Of a stretch of 11,365 nt of DNA, positions 1-7,868 are shown in pieces. Source of the DNA: Clostridiales bacterium (GTDB taxonomy: Bacteria; Bacillota; Desulfitobacteriia; Desulfitobacteriales; Desulfitobacteriaceae); contig DAHVVW010000029.1 in NCBI GenBank assembly GCA_027357125.1, positions 1-11,365 of the forward strand, read 5' to 3'. The position numbers were made by a program, and so were the translations under genes. Within the stretch, counting starts at the first letter, position 1, and every line of letters starts with the position of its first letter. The notes under the pieces were generated by a model. That model saw only the letters and a list, made by a program, of their open reading frames with translations. It made no database searches and was not told the DNA's origin.

Positions 1-217
1 CGAGTGAGTTGCGCCGTTCCTTTACTTTTTCAATCACAGCTTTATTATCCTTAGCTGCTTTAGTATCCGTTGCAGGTAAAATTATTACCCGGTCGCCTGG
101 AAAAAATTCCTGATCCCGAATACGAAAGCGACCGCGCAGGGAACACTCCCATACCCGGCCTTCCGCGTACACATAATAAAACCCACCATACCCTTTGAGT
201 AAGATTCCCTCAATCAT
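1..217 (-). CDS. rsgA: Ribosome small-subunit-dependent GTPase RsgA (YloQ/YjeQ), N-terminal part only
   Basis: RsgA is a circularly permuted GTPase that binds the maturing 30S subunit late in assembly and is released on GTP hydrolysis. Only the first 72 codons are visible; the gene runs off the left edge. The start is the ATG at 215-217, with AGGATGGG about five bases upstream. The visible protein begins MIEGILLKGYGGFYYVYAEG, followed by WECSLRGRFR and PGDRVIILP. This is the N-terminal OB-fold of the family. It ends in VIEKVKERRNSL, the stretch that normally leads into the linker before the GTPase domain. The GTPase and zinc-binding domains lie outside the window, so their integrity cannot be judged. 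It lies 16 bp downstream of the PASTA kinase, the standard Firmicute prkC-rsgA order. In B. subtilis the kinase is reported to phosphorylate this GTPase, so the pairing may be functional as well as positional. Confidence 0.93.
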   Translation of the reverse strand, partial: MIEGILLKGYGGFYYVYAEGRVWECSLRGRFRIRDQEFFPGDRVIILPATDTKAAKDNKAVIEKVKERRNSL

Positions 218-233
218 GTTTACCCATCCTAAA

Positions 234-2150
234 TTAACTCACTTTGTCTTCATATTCGATCGTTCCGTCTACTAGTATTTGCATAACTGCCGGCGGATAG
301 TAGCGTACTCCATCAGGAACTCCCTCGGTCATCCCGACCTGGTAGCTTCCTTGCCAGACTTCCACCTGGCCGCGGGAGTCATTAATCTTAATCGCCACAT
401 TATGTGTTTTCCCGTCATTGGGCACTGCATGCAGCAGATTTGCCAGGAGCATCCGCTGATCAAGCTCGCGCGCCATTGGACCCGGGCCTCCCGAAATCAC
501 CATTGTCACTTGGCTTCCCTGCTGTACGGATTCATTAGCCTTAGGCGTCGTGCTGATCACCACATCACGCGGATACGTGTTGGACGGCTCGCTGTTAACT
601 ACTACGTCGTTGAGCTTGTTATCCTGCAAAATCTTGCGCGCCTCAGCGGCACCCATGCCCACGACATTGGGCATGCTAATCGTCTGCAAGAGCGGGCCGC
701 CGCTTACGGTCAGGTGAATCGGCCCGCTTTTCGGCCACTGGGTTTTAGGCGCAGGGTCCTGTTCCACCACCATTCCTTCAGGGATATCCAAGCCTGGACG
801 CTCTACAATCGTCGGCTGGGCCGTAAACCCAAAATTCTGCAGGCTAGTGAGTGCGTTGTCTTTAGATACAGGCGGGTTAATTAGGTCGGGGAACACTGCC
901 ATGTCAGGGCCCTTGCTTACAACTACCGTGACTTCCCTGCCTTCTTTCAGAGTTGAGCCTGCAGACGGAATCTGCCGAATAACCTTACCTTTTTCCATCT
1001 TATCATTAAACTCATCGGCAGGATTAGGAGCTAGAACGAGCTTGGCCTCTTGCAGGGCTTTACCTGCATCAGGCACGGTCAAGCCTTCCAGAGGAGGCAC
1101 CGTCGTACTCGCCCCCACCACATAATTGCGGGCCCACAGTCCTGTGCCGCCCAAGAGAATGAGCATAGCCCCCAGCACAACTGCCCAAATCCAGCGCTTA
1201 TTCGCTTTTTTCTTCGGTCTGGGCGCGTCCACTTGCGAAGCTTCCGCAATTTCCTTGCTGAAAGATTTGTGCACGATCGTGGCACCAATATCATAAACCT
1301 CTTTGGGCTTAGACCACTCTACCGGTAATCCGGCTTGGACCCGATCGAGATCCTTGAGCAGTTCCCTTGCTGTAGGATAACGGGTATCGGGAGATTTGGC
1401 CACTGCCCGCAAAATTACATTTTCAAGTTCTTGCCCGATGCGCGGATTAAGTTTACTCGGAGGCACAGCTTCCTCCTGCAGGTGCTTTAAGGCGATAGCG
1501 ATCGGAGTCTCACCGTCATATGGGACTTTGCCCGTTACCAGTTCATAGAGAATAATACCTAAAGAGTAAATGTCAGATTGCTCATTAGTCTGAACCCCTT
1601 TGGCCTGTTCCGGAGATAAATAATGAACTGAACCCACGATATTTCCGGTATGCGTAACCGTGGCCGACGATACTGCCCGGGCAATCCCGAAATCCGTTAC
1701 CTTAACTTTGCCTTCCGCTGTAACCAGAATATTCTGGGGCTTAATATCACGATGAATGATGTGATGCTCATGAGCATGGTGAATTGCTTCCCCTATTTGT
1801 TTGGCAATGAGAATTGCCTGCTCTGGGGACAGAGGAGCATAATTGCGGATGATTTCTTTCAGGTTGCGCCCCTCAATATATTCCATCACGATATACTCAA
1901 TATCCCCATCTTTGCCAACATCATAAATTGAAACGATATTAGAATGGGACAGGCTGGCTGCAGACTGGGCTTCACGCCGGAAACGGCGCAGGAATTCCTC
2001 GTCACTCCCGAATTGCTCACGTAAAACTTTGATCGTGACAATCCGGTTAAGCAGCACGTCTTTCGCTTTATAGACCACTGCCATGCCGCCGGTGCCGATT
2101 TGTTCCAGAACTTCGTAACGGCCGCCAAATACTTTACTCACCTCTATCAC
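234..2150 (-). CDS. prkC: PASTA-domain Ser/Thr protein kinase (PrkC/PknB/Stk1 type)
   Basis: This is a membrane Ser/Thr kinase that senses peptidoglycan fragments and lipid II outside the cell and phosphorylates wall-synthesis, division and translation proteins inside. The 638-residue protein has a Hanks-type kinase domain at about 11-270: glycine loop GTGGMAVVYKA at 19-29, catalytic Lys41, Glu60, HRDIKPQN at 133-140, DFG at 153-155, and a Thr-rich activation loop (Thr164, 166, 168 region). A Lys/Arg-rich juxtamembrane segment leads to one transmembrane helix at about 320-340. Three PASTA repeats follow at about 347-413, 416-485 and 490-555, then an extra C-terminal domain at about 557-638. 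The GTG start at 2148-2150 overlaps the pbpA stop by 4 bp (GTGA). A second GTG at 2139-2141 has a better spaced AGGTGA and would give 635 residues; the choice does not affect any domain. The kinase looks intact and active. Its substrates are presumably the FHA proteins, RodA/PBP or RsgA encoded alongside; that is inference. Confidence 0.96.
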   Translation of the reverse strand: MIEVSKVFGGRYEVLEQIGTGGMAVVYKAKDVLLNRIVTIKVLREQFGSDEEFLRRFRREAQSAASLSHSNIVSIYDVGKDGDIEYIVMEYIEGRNLKEIIRNYAPLSPEQAILIAKQIGEAIHHAHEHHIIHRDIKPQNILVTAEGKVKVTDFGIARAVSSATVTHTGNIVGSVHYLSPEQAKGVQTNEQSDIYSLGIILYELVTGKVPYDGETPIAIALKHLQEEAVPPSKLNPRIGQELENVILRAVAKSPDTRYPTARELLKDLDRVQAGLPVEWSKPKEVYDIGATIVHKSFSKEIAEASQVDAPRPKKKANKRWIWAVVLGAMLILLGGTGLWARNYVVGASTTVPPLEGLTVPDAGKALQEAKLVLAPNPADEFNDKMEKGKVIRQIPSAGSTLKEGREVTVVVSKGPDMAVFPDLINPPVSKDNALTSLQNFGFTAQPTIVERPGLDIPEGMVVEQDPAPKTQWPKSGPIHLTVSGGPLLQTISMPNVVGMGAAEARKILQDNKLNDVVVNSEPSNTYPRDVVISTTPKANESVQQGSQVTMVISGGPGPMARELDQRMLLANLLHAVPNDGKTHNVAIKINDSRGQVEVWQGSYQVGMTEGVPDGVRYYPPAVMQILVDGTIEYEDKVS

Positions 2151-3553
2151 CTGCCTTCTGATAATGCTTGCGCGATCATAGCCTGGGCTATCGGAGCAGC
2201 TGCTCCTCCTCCGGTGCCCCCATGTTCCACTAACACCGCCACAACGATGCGGGGCTTGTCCGCCGGAGCAAAAGCAATGTACCAGGCATGAGTGGGAACA
2301 TTCCCGCCCGGTTCCGCTGACCCGGTCTTAGCCGCTACCTGCGCATTGGGCAGAGCCCCGGGAATGGCCGTACCGTCATTAACAGCGGTAATCATTGCGC
2401 TTGTAACTTTGTCCGCTTCCTCACGGGACAAGGCGGTCAGCCACGGGCGCGCCTGATTTTTATACAAGATGTTCTGCTCGCTGTCCAAGACCCTCTCCAC
2501 TAGGTGTGGAGCCATGATTACTCCTCCGTTGGCTATCCCTGAGGTAATTAAGGCCATGTGAAACGGGCTGACCAAAACCTCACCCTGGCCAAACGTGCTG
2601 GCAGCCAGCACGTTGCGGTCAAGCTGTTTCGGCACGCTTGCTGCGTTCGTTATCTGGCTGGGCGGAATATAGAGCTCGAACGGGATCTGCTGACCGAAGC
2701 CGAATCCTTTGGCAGCCGCCAGAAATTTTTCTTCCCCGGCTTGCACTCCATAAGTAGCAAAATAGGTATTGCAGGAATCAGCCAAGGCCATGTTGTAGTT
2801 AACCCAGCCATGCGCCCGGTCGTTCTGTTCCCGGATAATCTGACCGTTGATGACCGTGGAACCGGTGCAATTATATAGATCTGTAACATTCAGACTAGAG
2901 CGTAGGAGAGCTGCCGAGGTCACAACTTTCATAGTCGACCCCGGGGGAAATAAGGCAAAAGCATGGTTAAGCAGGGGGCCGTTTTTGCTCTTGGAGATTG
3001 CACTCCAATCTTCTTCTAACTTATTGGGGTTGAAACTCGGCTGGCTTACCAAAGCCAGCACCGCCCCCGTGCGCGGCTCGAGGGCCACCGCGGCCCCGGC
3101 CTTGCCCTTAAGTCCTTCATAGGCAGTTTGCTGCAGACGGGAATCCAGGGTAAGAACCACATCATCTCCCGCACGGGGGAGGTCAAACGTTTGCTGTAAT
3201 TCCTGCGTGGGTGTTGCGCTCTTGATGCCCAAAAGCCAGTCTGCCAGGCCCGCTTCAAGGCCAGTTGACCCGTGGGTGACCGTCGCATACCCAAGCAAAG
3301 GTTCAAAAGTCTCCCCCTTGGGGTAAATGCGCTCAGATTTTCCGTTATTCTTTTTAGTTTGCGCTAATACTTCGCCATTTCTGTCGAAAATTCCTCCCCT
3401 TTGCACCCTACCTTCCATCATTACCAAACGGCGGTTAGCAGGATTATGCAAGAGGACATCCGACTTAACTACCTGCCAGTAAACTAGACCTAAGCTGAGC
3501 AGGATGAAGCTCAAGGCAAATCCCAAGGCCACTTGGCGCAACCCTCTCATCAT
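2147..3553 (-). CDS. pbpA: Class B penicillin-binding protein (PbpA-like D,D-transpeptidase)
   Basis: This is a peptidoglycan D,D-transpeptidase that cross-links glycan strands made by its SEDS partner, acting on the outer face of the membrane. The protein has 468 residues, short for a class B PBP and close to the compact PbpA type found next to RodA in actinobacteria. It has a short cytoplasmic tail and a single membrane anchor at about 7-28. A reduced pedestal region follows (RGGIFDRNGEVLA at about 52-64), then the transpeptidase domain. All three active-site motifs are present: STMK at 206-209 with the acylated Ser206, SCN at 260-262, and KTG at 409-411. The ATG at 3551-3553 overlaps the rodA stop (ATGA), giving tight translational coupling. 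A second ATG one codon later is equally possible, and a GGAGGGAG-type site lies upstream. The coupling suggests the two proteins work as a 1:1 SEDS-bPBP pair. Whether the pair serves division, elongation or spore wall cannot be told from sequence. Confidence 0.94.
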   Translation of the reverse strand: MMRGLRQVALGFALSFILLSLGLVYWQVVKSDVLLHNPANRRLVMMEGRVQRGGIFDRNGEVLAQTKKNNGKSERIYPKGETFEPLLGYATVTHGSTGLEAGLADWLLGIKSATPTQELQQTFDLPRAGDDVVLTLDSRLQQTAYEGLKGKAGAAVALEPRTGAVLALVSQPSFNPNKLEEDWSAISKSKNGPLLNHAFALFPPGSTMKVVTSAALLRSSLNVTDLYNCTGSTVINGQIIREQNDRAHGWVNYNMALADSCNTYFATYGVQAGEEKFLAAAKGFGFGQQIPFELYIPPSQITNAASVPKQLDRNVLAASTFGQGEVLVSPFHMALITSGIANGGVIMAPHLVERVLDSEQNILYKNQARPWLTALSREEADKVTSAMITAVNDGTAIPGALPNAQVAAKTGSAEPGGNVPTHAWYIAFAPADKPRIVVAVLVEHGGTGGGAAAPIAQAMIAQALSEGR

Positions 3554-4827
3554 GCAGCATACTCCCTCCTCGGAGAGCGCGGTGCACCGACGGCCGCTGT
3601 CTCAGAAATGTTGGCCAATAGCCCCAGAAGCAGAAAATGAGTTAAAAGTGAACTCCCGCCATAACTGACCCAAGGGAGCGGAATTCCGGTCAAAGGCAAG
3701 AGCTTGGTTACTCCTAAGAGAATAATCAGAGTCTCTGTGGCAATCAAAATTCCAATTCCGGCAGCCAGAATCTGTCCAAATTGGTCCCTGGCACCGAGAC
3801 TGATCACAAAGGCGCGCATGACTACCACCAAGAACAGACTCAAGAGAGCCATGGCCCCGGCAAACCCTAGTTCTTCGGCGATCACGGCAAAAATAAAATC
3901 CGTACTGACAGAGGGCACAGTAAACGCCCCGATGCCATTTCCTAAACCCGTACCCAAAACCTGACCCCCACCAATCGCAAACAACGACTGAGCAATCTGG
4001 AACCCGTTACCGGATACGTCCTGCCAGGGGTCAAGCCAGACAGCAACCCGGCGTTGCACATGCCCAAACAGAAAGTATCCTAAAGAGCCTGTAAGCGCCA
4101 GAATAGGGAGAGAAAGGCCCAGATACAGGGGTCTCTCAGTCACAACATAAATGAGCAAGACAAAGAGGGTATAAAAGACCAAAGCCGTGCCCAGACTCTT
4201 CTGCGCAGCCAATAGCCCCAAGGAGATTCCGGCCATGACCACGAACGGTCCTAATGTCCGGATGTCAGGCACAGAAAAGCGCCCCACCTGGACCGTGCCG
4301 ATACTGAGAAGTTCCTTGTGCTCTCCCAGATACGAAGCGAGGAAGAGGAGGGCAACAACCTTTACTAATTCCTCCGGTTCAACGGTTAGACCTCCTATTT
4401 GAAGCCAACTGGTAGCGCCGCCCTTGGTCACCCCAAGTAGAAGAGTAAGTAGCAGGAGCCCGACAGCCGCCAGTCCCCACAAATAGGTAAGACGGCTCAG
4501 GCGCCGGTAATCGCGCAAAACCCAGACTATTCCATAAAAGACGAACAAACCTAAATTAGCCCATAGAAATTGGCGCAAGGCTGTTTCCGGACTGATTCTC
4601 ACTAGGAACACGAGCCCGAGCGCGAGAATGGCTTCAACAGTGGGGAGAATAAAAGGATCCCCACGGTAGTGCAGCAGGTACTCGAGTAAACTGCCGACCA
4701 CGAGCAAAAACGAAAAAATTCCCGCCTGCCACAGAATGTCGGGGTTGACTTTGCCCTCTAGTTTGAGAATTCCGAGGCCAACCCAGAGAATGGCCAGGAT
4801 AATTATCCGGAGTGTCAATCGATACAT
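3550..4827 (-). CDS. SEDS-family peptidoglycan glycosyltransferase (RodA/FtsW/SpoVE family)
   Basis: This is a polytopic membrane enzyme that polymerises lipid II into glycan strands together with a class B PBP. The protein has 425 residues and about ten or more hydrophobic segments across its length, as expected for the family. Recognisable landmarks are GATSWLQIGGLTVEPEELVK at 137-156, LDPWQD at 265-270 (the extracellular loop holding the conserved, probably catalytic, acidic residue), GFQIAQSLFAIGGGQVLGTG at 275-294, STDFIFAVIAEELGFAG at 308-324, and the C-terminal LPLTGIPLPWVSYGGSS at 377-393. The motif usually written QPDLGTAL reads QKSLGTAL at 209-216, so the customary Asp is absent. 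The ATG start lies 4 bp after the phosphatase stop with a GGAGTGA site. RodA and FtsW cannot be separated firmly by eye. The adjacency to a PbpA-like PBP and the actinobacterial-type gene order favour a RodA-like assignment. Confidence 0.93.
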   Translation of the reverse strand: MYRLTLRIIILAILWVGLGILKLEGKVNPDILWQAGIFSFLLVVGSLLEYLLHYRGDPFILPTVEAILALGLVFLVRISPETALRQFLWANLGLFVFYGIVWVLRDYRRLSRLTYLWGLAAVGLLLLTLLLGVTKGGATSWLQIGGLTVEPEELVKVVALLFLASYLGEHKELLSIGTVQVGRFSVPDIRTLGPFVVMAGISLGLLAAQKSLGTALVFYTLFVLLIYVVTERPLYLGLSLPILALTGSLGYFLFGHVQRRVAVWLDPWQDVSGNGFQIAQSLFAIGGGQVLGTGLGNGIGAFTVPSVSTDFIFAVIAEELGFAGAMALLSLFLVVVMRAFVISLGARDQFGQILAAGIGILIATETLIILLGVTKLLPLTGIPLPWVSYGGSSLLTHFLLLGLLANISETAAVGAPRSPRREYAA

Positions 4828-4831
4828 AAAA

Positions 4832-5551
4832 TCACTCCACGATGCAGCAGAGAGCCGTAAAATTATCCGGCGCTCCCCGCTCCAATACTAATTGCCTCAA
4901 ATTCTCCAAGTGTTCCTCCCACGAACTCTCTTCTACAAACTCCTGCCCGATTTCCTCTTCAGCTAAGACACTGGAAAAACCATCAGTACATAGAAGAAAG
5001 ACATCATTAGGCTTTGTTTCCAGACTGAGGCAGTCGACCTGAATATCTTCGGCCGCTCCGATCGCCCTAATCAGAACATGGCGGCGCGGATGTTTCTCCG
5101 CTTCTTCCGCAGAAATCTGCCCCAGCCGCACCAATTCCCCTACCAGGGAGTGATCATCAGTAAGGCGCTTAAGTTCCTCACTCCGCCACAGATACGCCCT
5201 GCTGTCCCCCACATGAGCGATAACAGCGAAGGAATCGCGCACAAAAAGCACGGTTAAAGTGGTACCCATCCCTTCAGTCTCCGGCAAACGGCTGGAGGAT
5301 TCATACACCACCTCATTGGCCCGGATCAAAGCTGACTTGATCCATGGTTCCGCCTCTTCTTCACCAAGACCGGCAAGTTCAGGAGCCATGCGTTCCAGTT
5401 CTTTAAGAGCGGTGCGTGCGGCCACTTCCCCGGCCAAATGCCCGCCCATGCCGTCCGCAACTGCATAGAGACCGTATTCTGACAAGGCCAAGTAGGCATC
5501 TTCATTATTTTTGCGCACATACCCTGTTTCGCTGAAACTAAGAATTCTCAT
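4832..5551 (-). CDS. prpC: PP2C-family Ser/Thr protein phosphatase (PrpC/PstP type)
   Basis: This is a Mn/Mg-dependent protein phosphatase that reverses phosphorylation by the PASTA kinase. The 239-residue cytosolic protein has the family motifs in order: KNNEDAY at 14-20, ADGMGGH at 32-38 with a metal-binding Asp33, TEGMGTTLT at 92-100, GDSRAYL at 115-121, DDHS at 132-135, LLCTDGFSS at 187-195 with metal-binding Asp190, and GAPDNFTAL at 226-234 with Asp229. It is only the catalytic domain, without the membrane anchor and extracellular part found in mycobacterial PstP, so it is PrpC-like in size. The reading frame is open for 12 more codons upstream, but the ATG at 5549-5551 is preferred. It is preceded by GAGGTGG at a spacing of four bases, and the protein then begins MRILSFSETG, typical of the family. 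With this start it overlaps fhaB by 14 bp and lies 4 bp before rodA. Confidence 0.95.
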   Translation of the reverse strand: MRILSFSETGYVRKNNEDAYLALSEYGLYAVADGMGGHLAGEVAARTALKELERMAPELAGLGEEEAEPWIKSALIRANEVVYESSSRLPETEGMGTTLTVLFVRDSFAVIAHVGDSRAYLWRSEELKRLTDDHSLVGELVRLGQISAEEAEKHPRRHVLIRAIGAAEDIQVDCLSLETKPNDVFLLCTDGFSSVLAEEEIGQEFVEESSWEEHLENLRQLVLERGAPDNFTALCCIVE

Positions 5552-5981
5552 GTTGCCACCTCGAATATTGGAAAGTAATACTTCCAATTTTCACATAGTC
5601 TCCTACAACGAGCTGCACCGGAGAATTAATGCGCTCCCCGTTTACCCAAGTTCCATTGGTGCTGCCCAAATCTTCGATGAAACTCTTCCCTTTGTGCTGG
5701 CGAAAATAGGCATGATCGATTGAAGCAAAATGGTCGGGAATTATGATGTCATTGTTTTTCCCGCGTCCGATGCGGATCCCTTTGCTGTCAACGCGAAAAG
5801 TTTTTCCCCGCGGCAAGTTCTCCGCGCCGGTTAGTACTTCAAGGCGGCCAAACTCCCGCTCCGGGCGGCTAAAAAAGCCTTTGACCTGGAGGTCTGCCAG
5901 CAGCGCCGTTAACACTCTAAAGAGAAAAAGATAAATTAGGGCAACAAATACAAGCCGCCCGATTACTGAAATAATTTGCAT
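5538..5981 (-). CDS. fhaB: Membrane-anchored FHA-domain protein (FhaB/FipA-like)
   Basis: This is a phosphothreonine-binding adaptor at the cytoplasmic face of the membrane. The protein has 147 residues. One hydrophobic helix at about 5-28 is followed by a short basic linker and an FHA domain at about 67-136. The phosphopeptide-binding residues are present: Gly72-Arg73 (IGRGKNND), Ser87 and His90 (ASIDHAYF), and STNGTWVNGE with Asn109-Gly110. This matches mycobacterial FhaB in length and layout; that protein sits in the same order beside fhaA, pstP, rodA, pbpA and pknB and links kinase signalling to division. The ATG start is 10 bp after fhaA, and its AGGTGG site overlaps the fhaA stop codon region. 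The product name is based on domain plus context; which phosphoprotein it reads here is not visible. Confidence 0.88.
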   Translation of the reverse strand: MQIISVIGRLVFVALIYLFLFRVLTALLADLQVKGFFSRPEREFGRLEVLTGAENLPRGKTFRVDSKGIRIGRGKNNDIIIPDHFASIDHAYFRQHKGKSFIEDLGSTNGTWVNGERINSPVQLVVGDYVKIGSITFQYSRWQHENS

Positions 5982-5991
5982 AAAACCACCT

Positions 5992-6780
5992 TCAAGCAGT
6001 TCTGCGCTTAATCATCATGACTGTCTGTCCGATCTGGATGCGGTCCCCCGGTGCCACCGCTTCCAGGGTAATCCTTTGGCTGTTGACCCAAGTGCCATTG
6101 GTGCTCCCGAGATCGTCAAGCATCCACCCCTGTTCCCCCTGGGTAAGCGTCACATGGCGGCGAGACACCTCCGGGTCAGACAACATCAGTTCGCACTGGG
6201 CGTGCCTGCCTATATAGAGCGTACCCCGAGCCAGCGGGAAAATCTTTCCTGCATCCAATCCTTCAATAATTTCGAGAAAGTAGTCTGAATTCCTGCCGCT
6301 GTCCTCTGCCAGCTGAAAGTTTGTCTTGACCGGATTCTTCAAAACATTCGTCCTTTCCGGCCAATTCGATTCATCTGCGGCCTCGTCCGCATCATCATCC
6401 CACTTCATGTCGACAGAATCGTCAAAATCGACTTCAATAAACATTTCCCGCGCTTTCACTGTATCATCAGCATGGAGTTCAATCGCCGGCTTAGTCAAAA
6501 AGGTGAACCCTGAGCGCTCCCCCTCTTTATAAACATATTTCAAGAGTTCAATTAGGAACGCATCTCCGAAACTGGCTAAAGGCCCCCAGTCTCCCGAATG
6601 AAGAAAGACACGGTAAACATTGGGCACATACACCCGTGAGACGCTGACTTGCTTGTGTTTAAGCATGGCTTTTACCAATTCCTTGGCTATTTCCACAGGC
6701 TGAAGCCGACTGATATTCTTTTTGAACGGACCGGTGAACAAGCGCTCGGCAACCTCTTCAAACCGTGCCAACAGACTCAT
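5992..6780 (-). CDS. fhaA: FhaA-like protein: DUF3662 domain plus C-terminal FHA domain
   Basis: This is a cytoplasmic phosphothreonine-reading protein of the cell-wall regulation module. The protein has 262 residues. Residues 1-120 form the DUF3662 domain typical of FhaA (RFEEVAERLFTGPFK at 6-20, then PVEIAKELVKAM at 28-39, YVPNVYRVFL at 51-60). A short, strongly acidic linker lies at about 118-138 (WDDDADEAADES). The FHA domain follows at about 167-260, with GRHAQCEL at 191-198, SRRH at 206-209, and GSTNGTWVN at 225-233, so the Arg, Ser, His and Asn-Gly needed to bind phosphothreonine are all there. The linker is much shorter than in mycobacterial FhaA, where the FHA domain binds phosphorylated MviN/MurJ. 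Whether that partner is conserved here is unknown. The ATG is 3 bp after rlmN with a GGAGGGTGA site about 10 bases upstream, and fhaB follows directly. Confidence 0.9.
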   Translation of the reverse strand: MSLLARFEEVAERLFTGPFKKNISRLQPVEIAKELVKAMLKHKQVSVSRVYVPNVYRVFLHSGDWGPLASFGDAFLIELLKYVYKEGERSGFTFLTKPAIELHADDTVKAREMFIEVDFDDSVDMKWDDDADEAADESNWPERTNVLKNPVKTNFQLAEDSGRNSDYFLEIIEGLDAGKIFPLARGTLYIGRHAQCELMLSDPEVSRRHVTLTQGEQGWMLDDLGSTNGTWVNSQRITLEAVAPGDRIQIGQTVMMIKRRTA

Positions 6781-6783
6781 AAG

Positions 6784-7845
6784 CTATGATTCACCCTCCC
6801 ACTGTCGACGAAGTTGACCACAAGCTGCGTCAATATCCGTACCTCTTTCCTCACGCACGGTTACGGTAATCCCGTTTCCTTCCAACAATTCGGCAAAAGT
6901 CTTTAATTCCGACTTCAGAGGGCGCTTAATTCCCGCTTCCGCCACCGGATTCACAGGAATTAAATTAACGTGCCCCAGTTGTCCTTTAAGCAGAGCGGCC
7001 AATTCTTCCGCATGTGCCCGCGTAGCCGTGTCTTCGGTCAACGCGACCTCAAAGGTAATACGGCGGCTAGTAAGTTCTGAATACTCACGGCAGGCTCCTA
7101 AAAGCTCCTTAAGCGGGTAGCGGCGGTTCATCGGCACTAAGGCATCCCGAAGTTCATCACTGGCCGCATGGAGAGACACCGCTAACCCAACTTGCGGGTT
7201 AGCGCGAGCCAAGTCCCGAATTTTGGGGGCGACCCCGCTGGTCGAGATGGTCATGCGACGCATCCCGATATTTTGTCCTTTGGGATGATTTAAGAGGGCG
7301 ATAGCTTGTAAGAGGTTGTCGTAGTTGAGCAGGGGTTCCCCCATACCCATAAAGACGACATTAGTGATGTTAAATTCCGGGTCTTCCCGGCGCAGGTGAC
7401 AGACAATGTCGAGCACCTGACCGACGATTTCCCCGACCGACAAGTTGCGCCTGAACCCTCCGAGGCCGGTGGCGCAAAAAGCGCAGCCCACCGCACACCC
7501 TACCTGAGTTGAGACACAGACCGTGCGCCGATCGCGGGCATGCCTCCGTTCATAATCCATAAGGACACACTCGATCGTTTCCCCATCATGCAGGCGGAAT
7601 AAATATTTGCGCGTGCCGTCCTGAGACCGTTGCTCCCGCACCCGTTCCAAAGGGTGAAAGTTTAAACTTTCCGCAAGCTGCAAACGCTCCTGAGCAGGGA
7701 TGTTTTTCATCTCGTCCCAGGTTTGCACTGCTTTTCCCTGAACCCACTGGAATAGCTGTCCGGCCCGGAACCTTTTCAGCCCGAGGCCGATGGCAACTTC
7801 AGTTAACTCTTCCTCTGCGAGGGCGCGTAATTCCAATCTTTTCAT
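6784..7845 (-). CDS. rlmN: Dual-specificity 23S rRNA/tRNA adenine-C2 methyltransferase RlmN
   Basis: RlmN is a radical-SAM enzyme that methylates C2 of A2503 in 23S rRNA and of A37 in some tRNAs, through a methyl-cysteine intermediate. The protein has 353 residues, normal for the family. The [4Fe-4S] motif CAVGCAFC provides Cys117, Cys121 and Cys124. The two mechanistic cysteines are also present: Cys110 in RTVCVSTQVG and Cys342 in DAACGQLR. FMGMGEPLLN at 165-174 and the SLHAASDELRD stretch at about 224-234 are standard SAM-binding and core motifs. A GTG three codons upstream keeps the frame open. The ATG at 7843-7845 is chosen because AGGTGA ends five bases before it, whereas the GTG lies inside that site. 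It lies 23 bp after rsmB and 3 bp before fhaA. Gene order rsmB-rlmN followed by phosphatase and kinase genes is usual in Firmicutes. Confidence 0.97.
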   Translation of the reverse strand: MKRLELRALAEEELTEVAIGLGLKRFRAGQLFQWVQGKAVQTWDEMKNIPAQERLQLAESLNFHPLERVREQRSQDGTRKYLFRLHDGETIECVLMDYERRHARDRRTVCVSTQVGCAVGCAFCATGLGGFRRNLSVGEIVGQVLDIVCHLRREDPEFNITNVVFMGMGEPLLNYDNLLQAIALLNHPKGQNIGMRRMTISTSGVAPKIRDLARANPQVGLAVSLHAASDELRDALVPMNRRYPLKELLGACREYSELTSRRITFEVALTEDTATRAHAEELAALLKGQLGHVNLIPVNPVAEAGIKRPLKSELKTFAELLEGNGITVTVREERGTDIDAACGQLRRQWEGES

Positions 7846-7868
7846 AGTATTCACCTAATTCGCGCGTG

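Noticed and set aside
5552..5587. A longer phosphatase starting 12 codons upstream
   Set aside because: It would overlap fhaB by 50 bases and add residues absent from the family. The downstream ATG has a strong GAGGTGG site.
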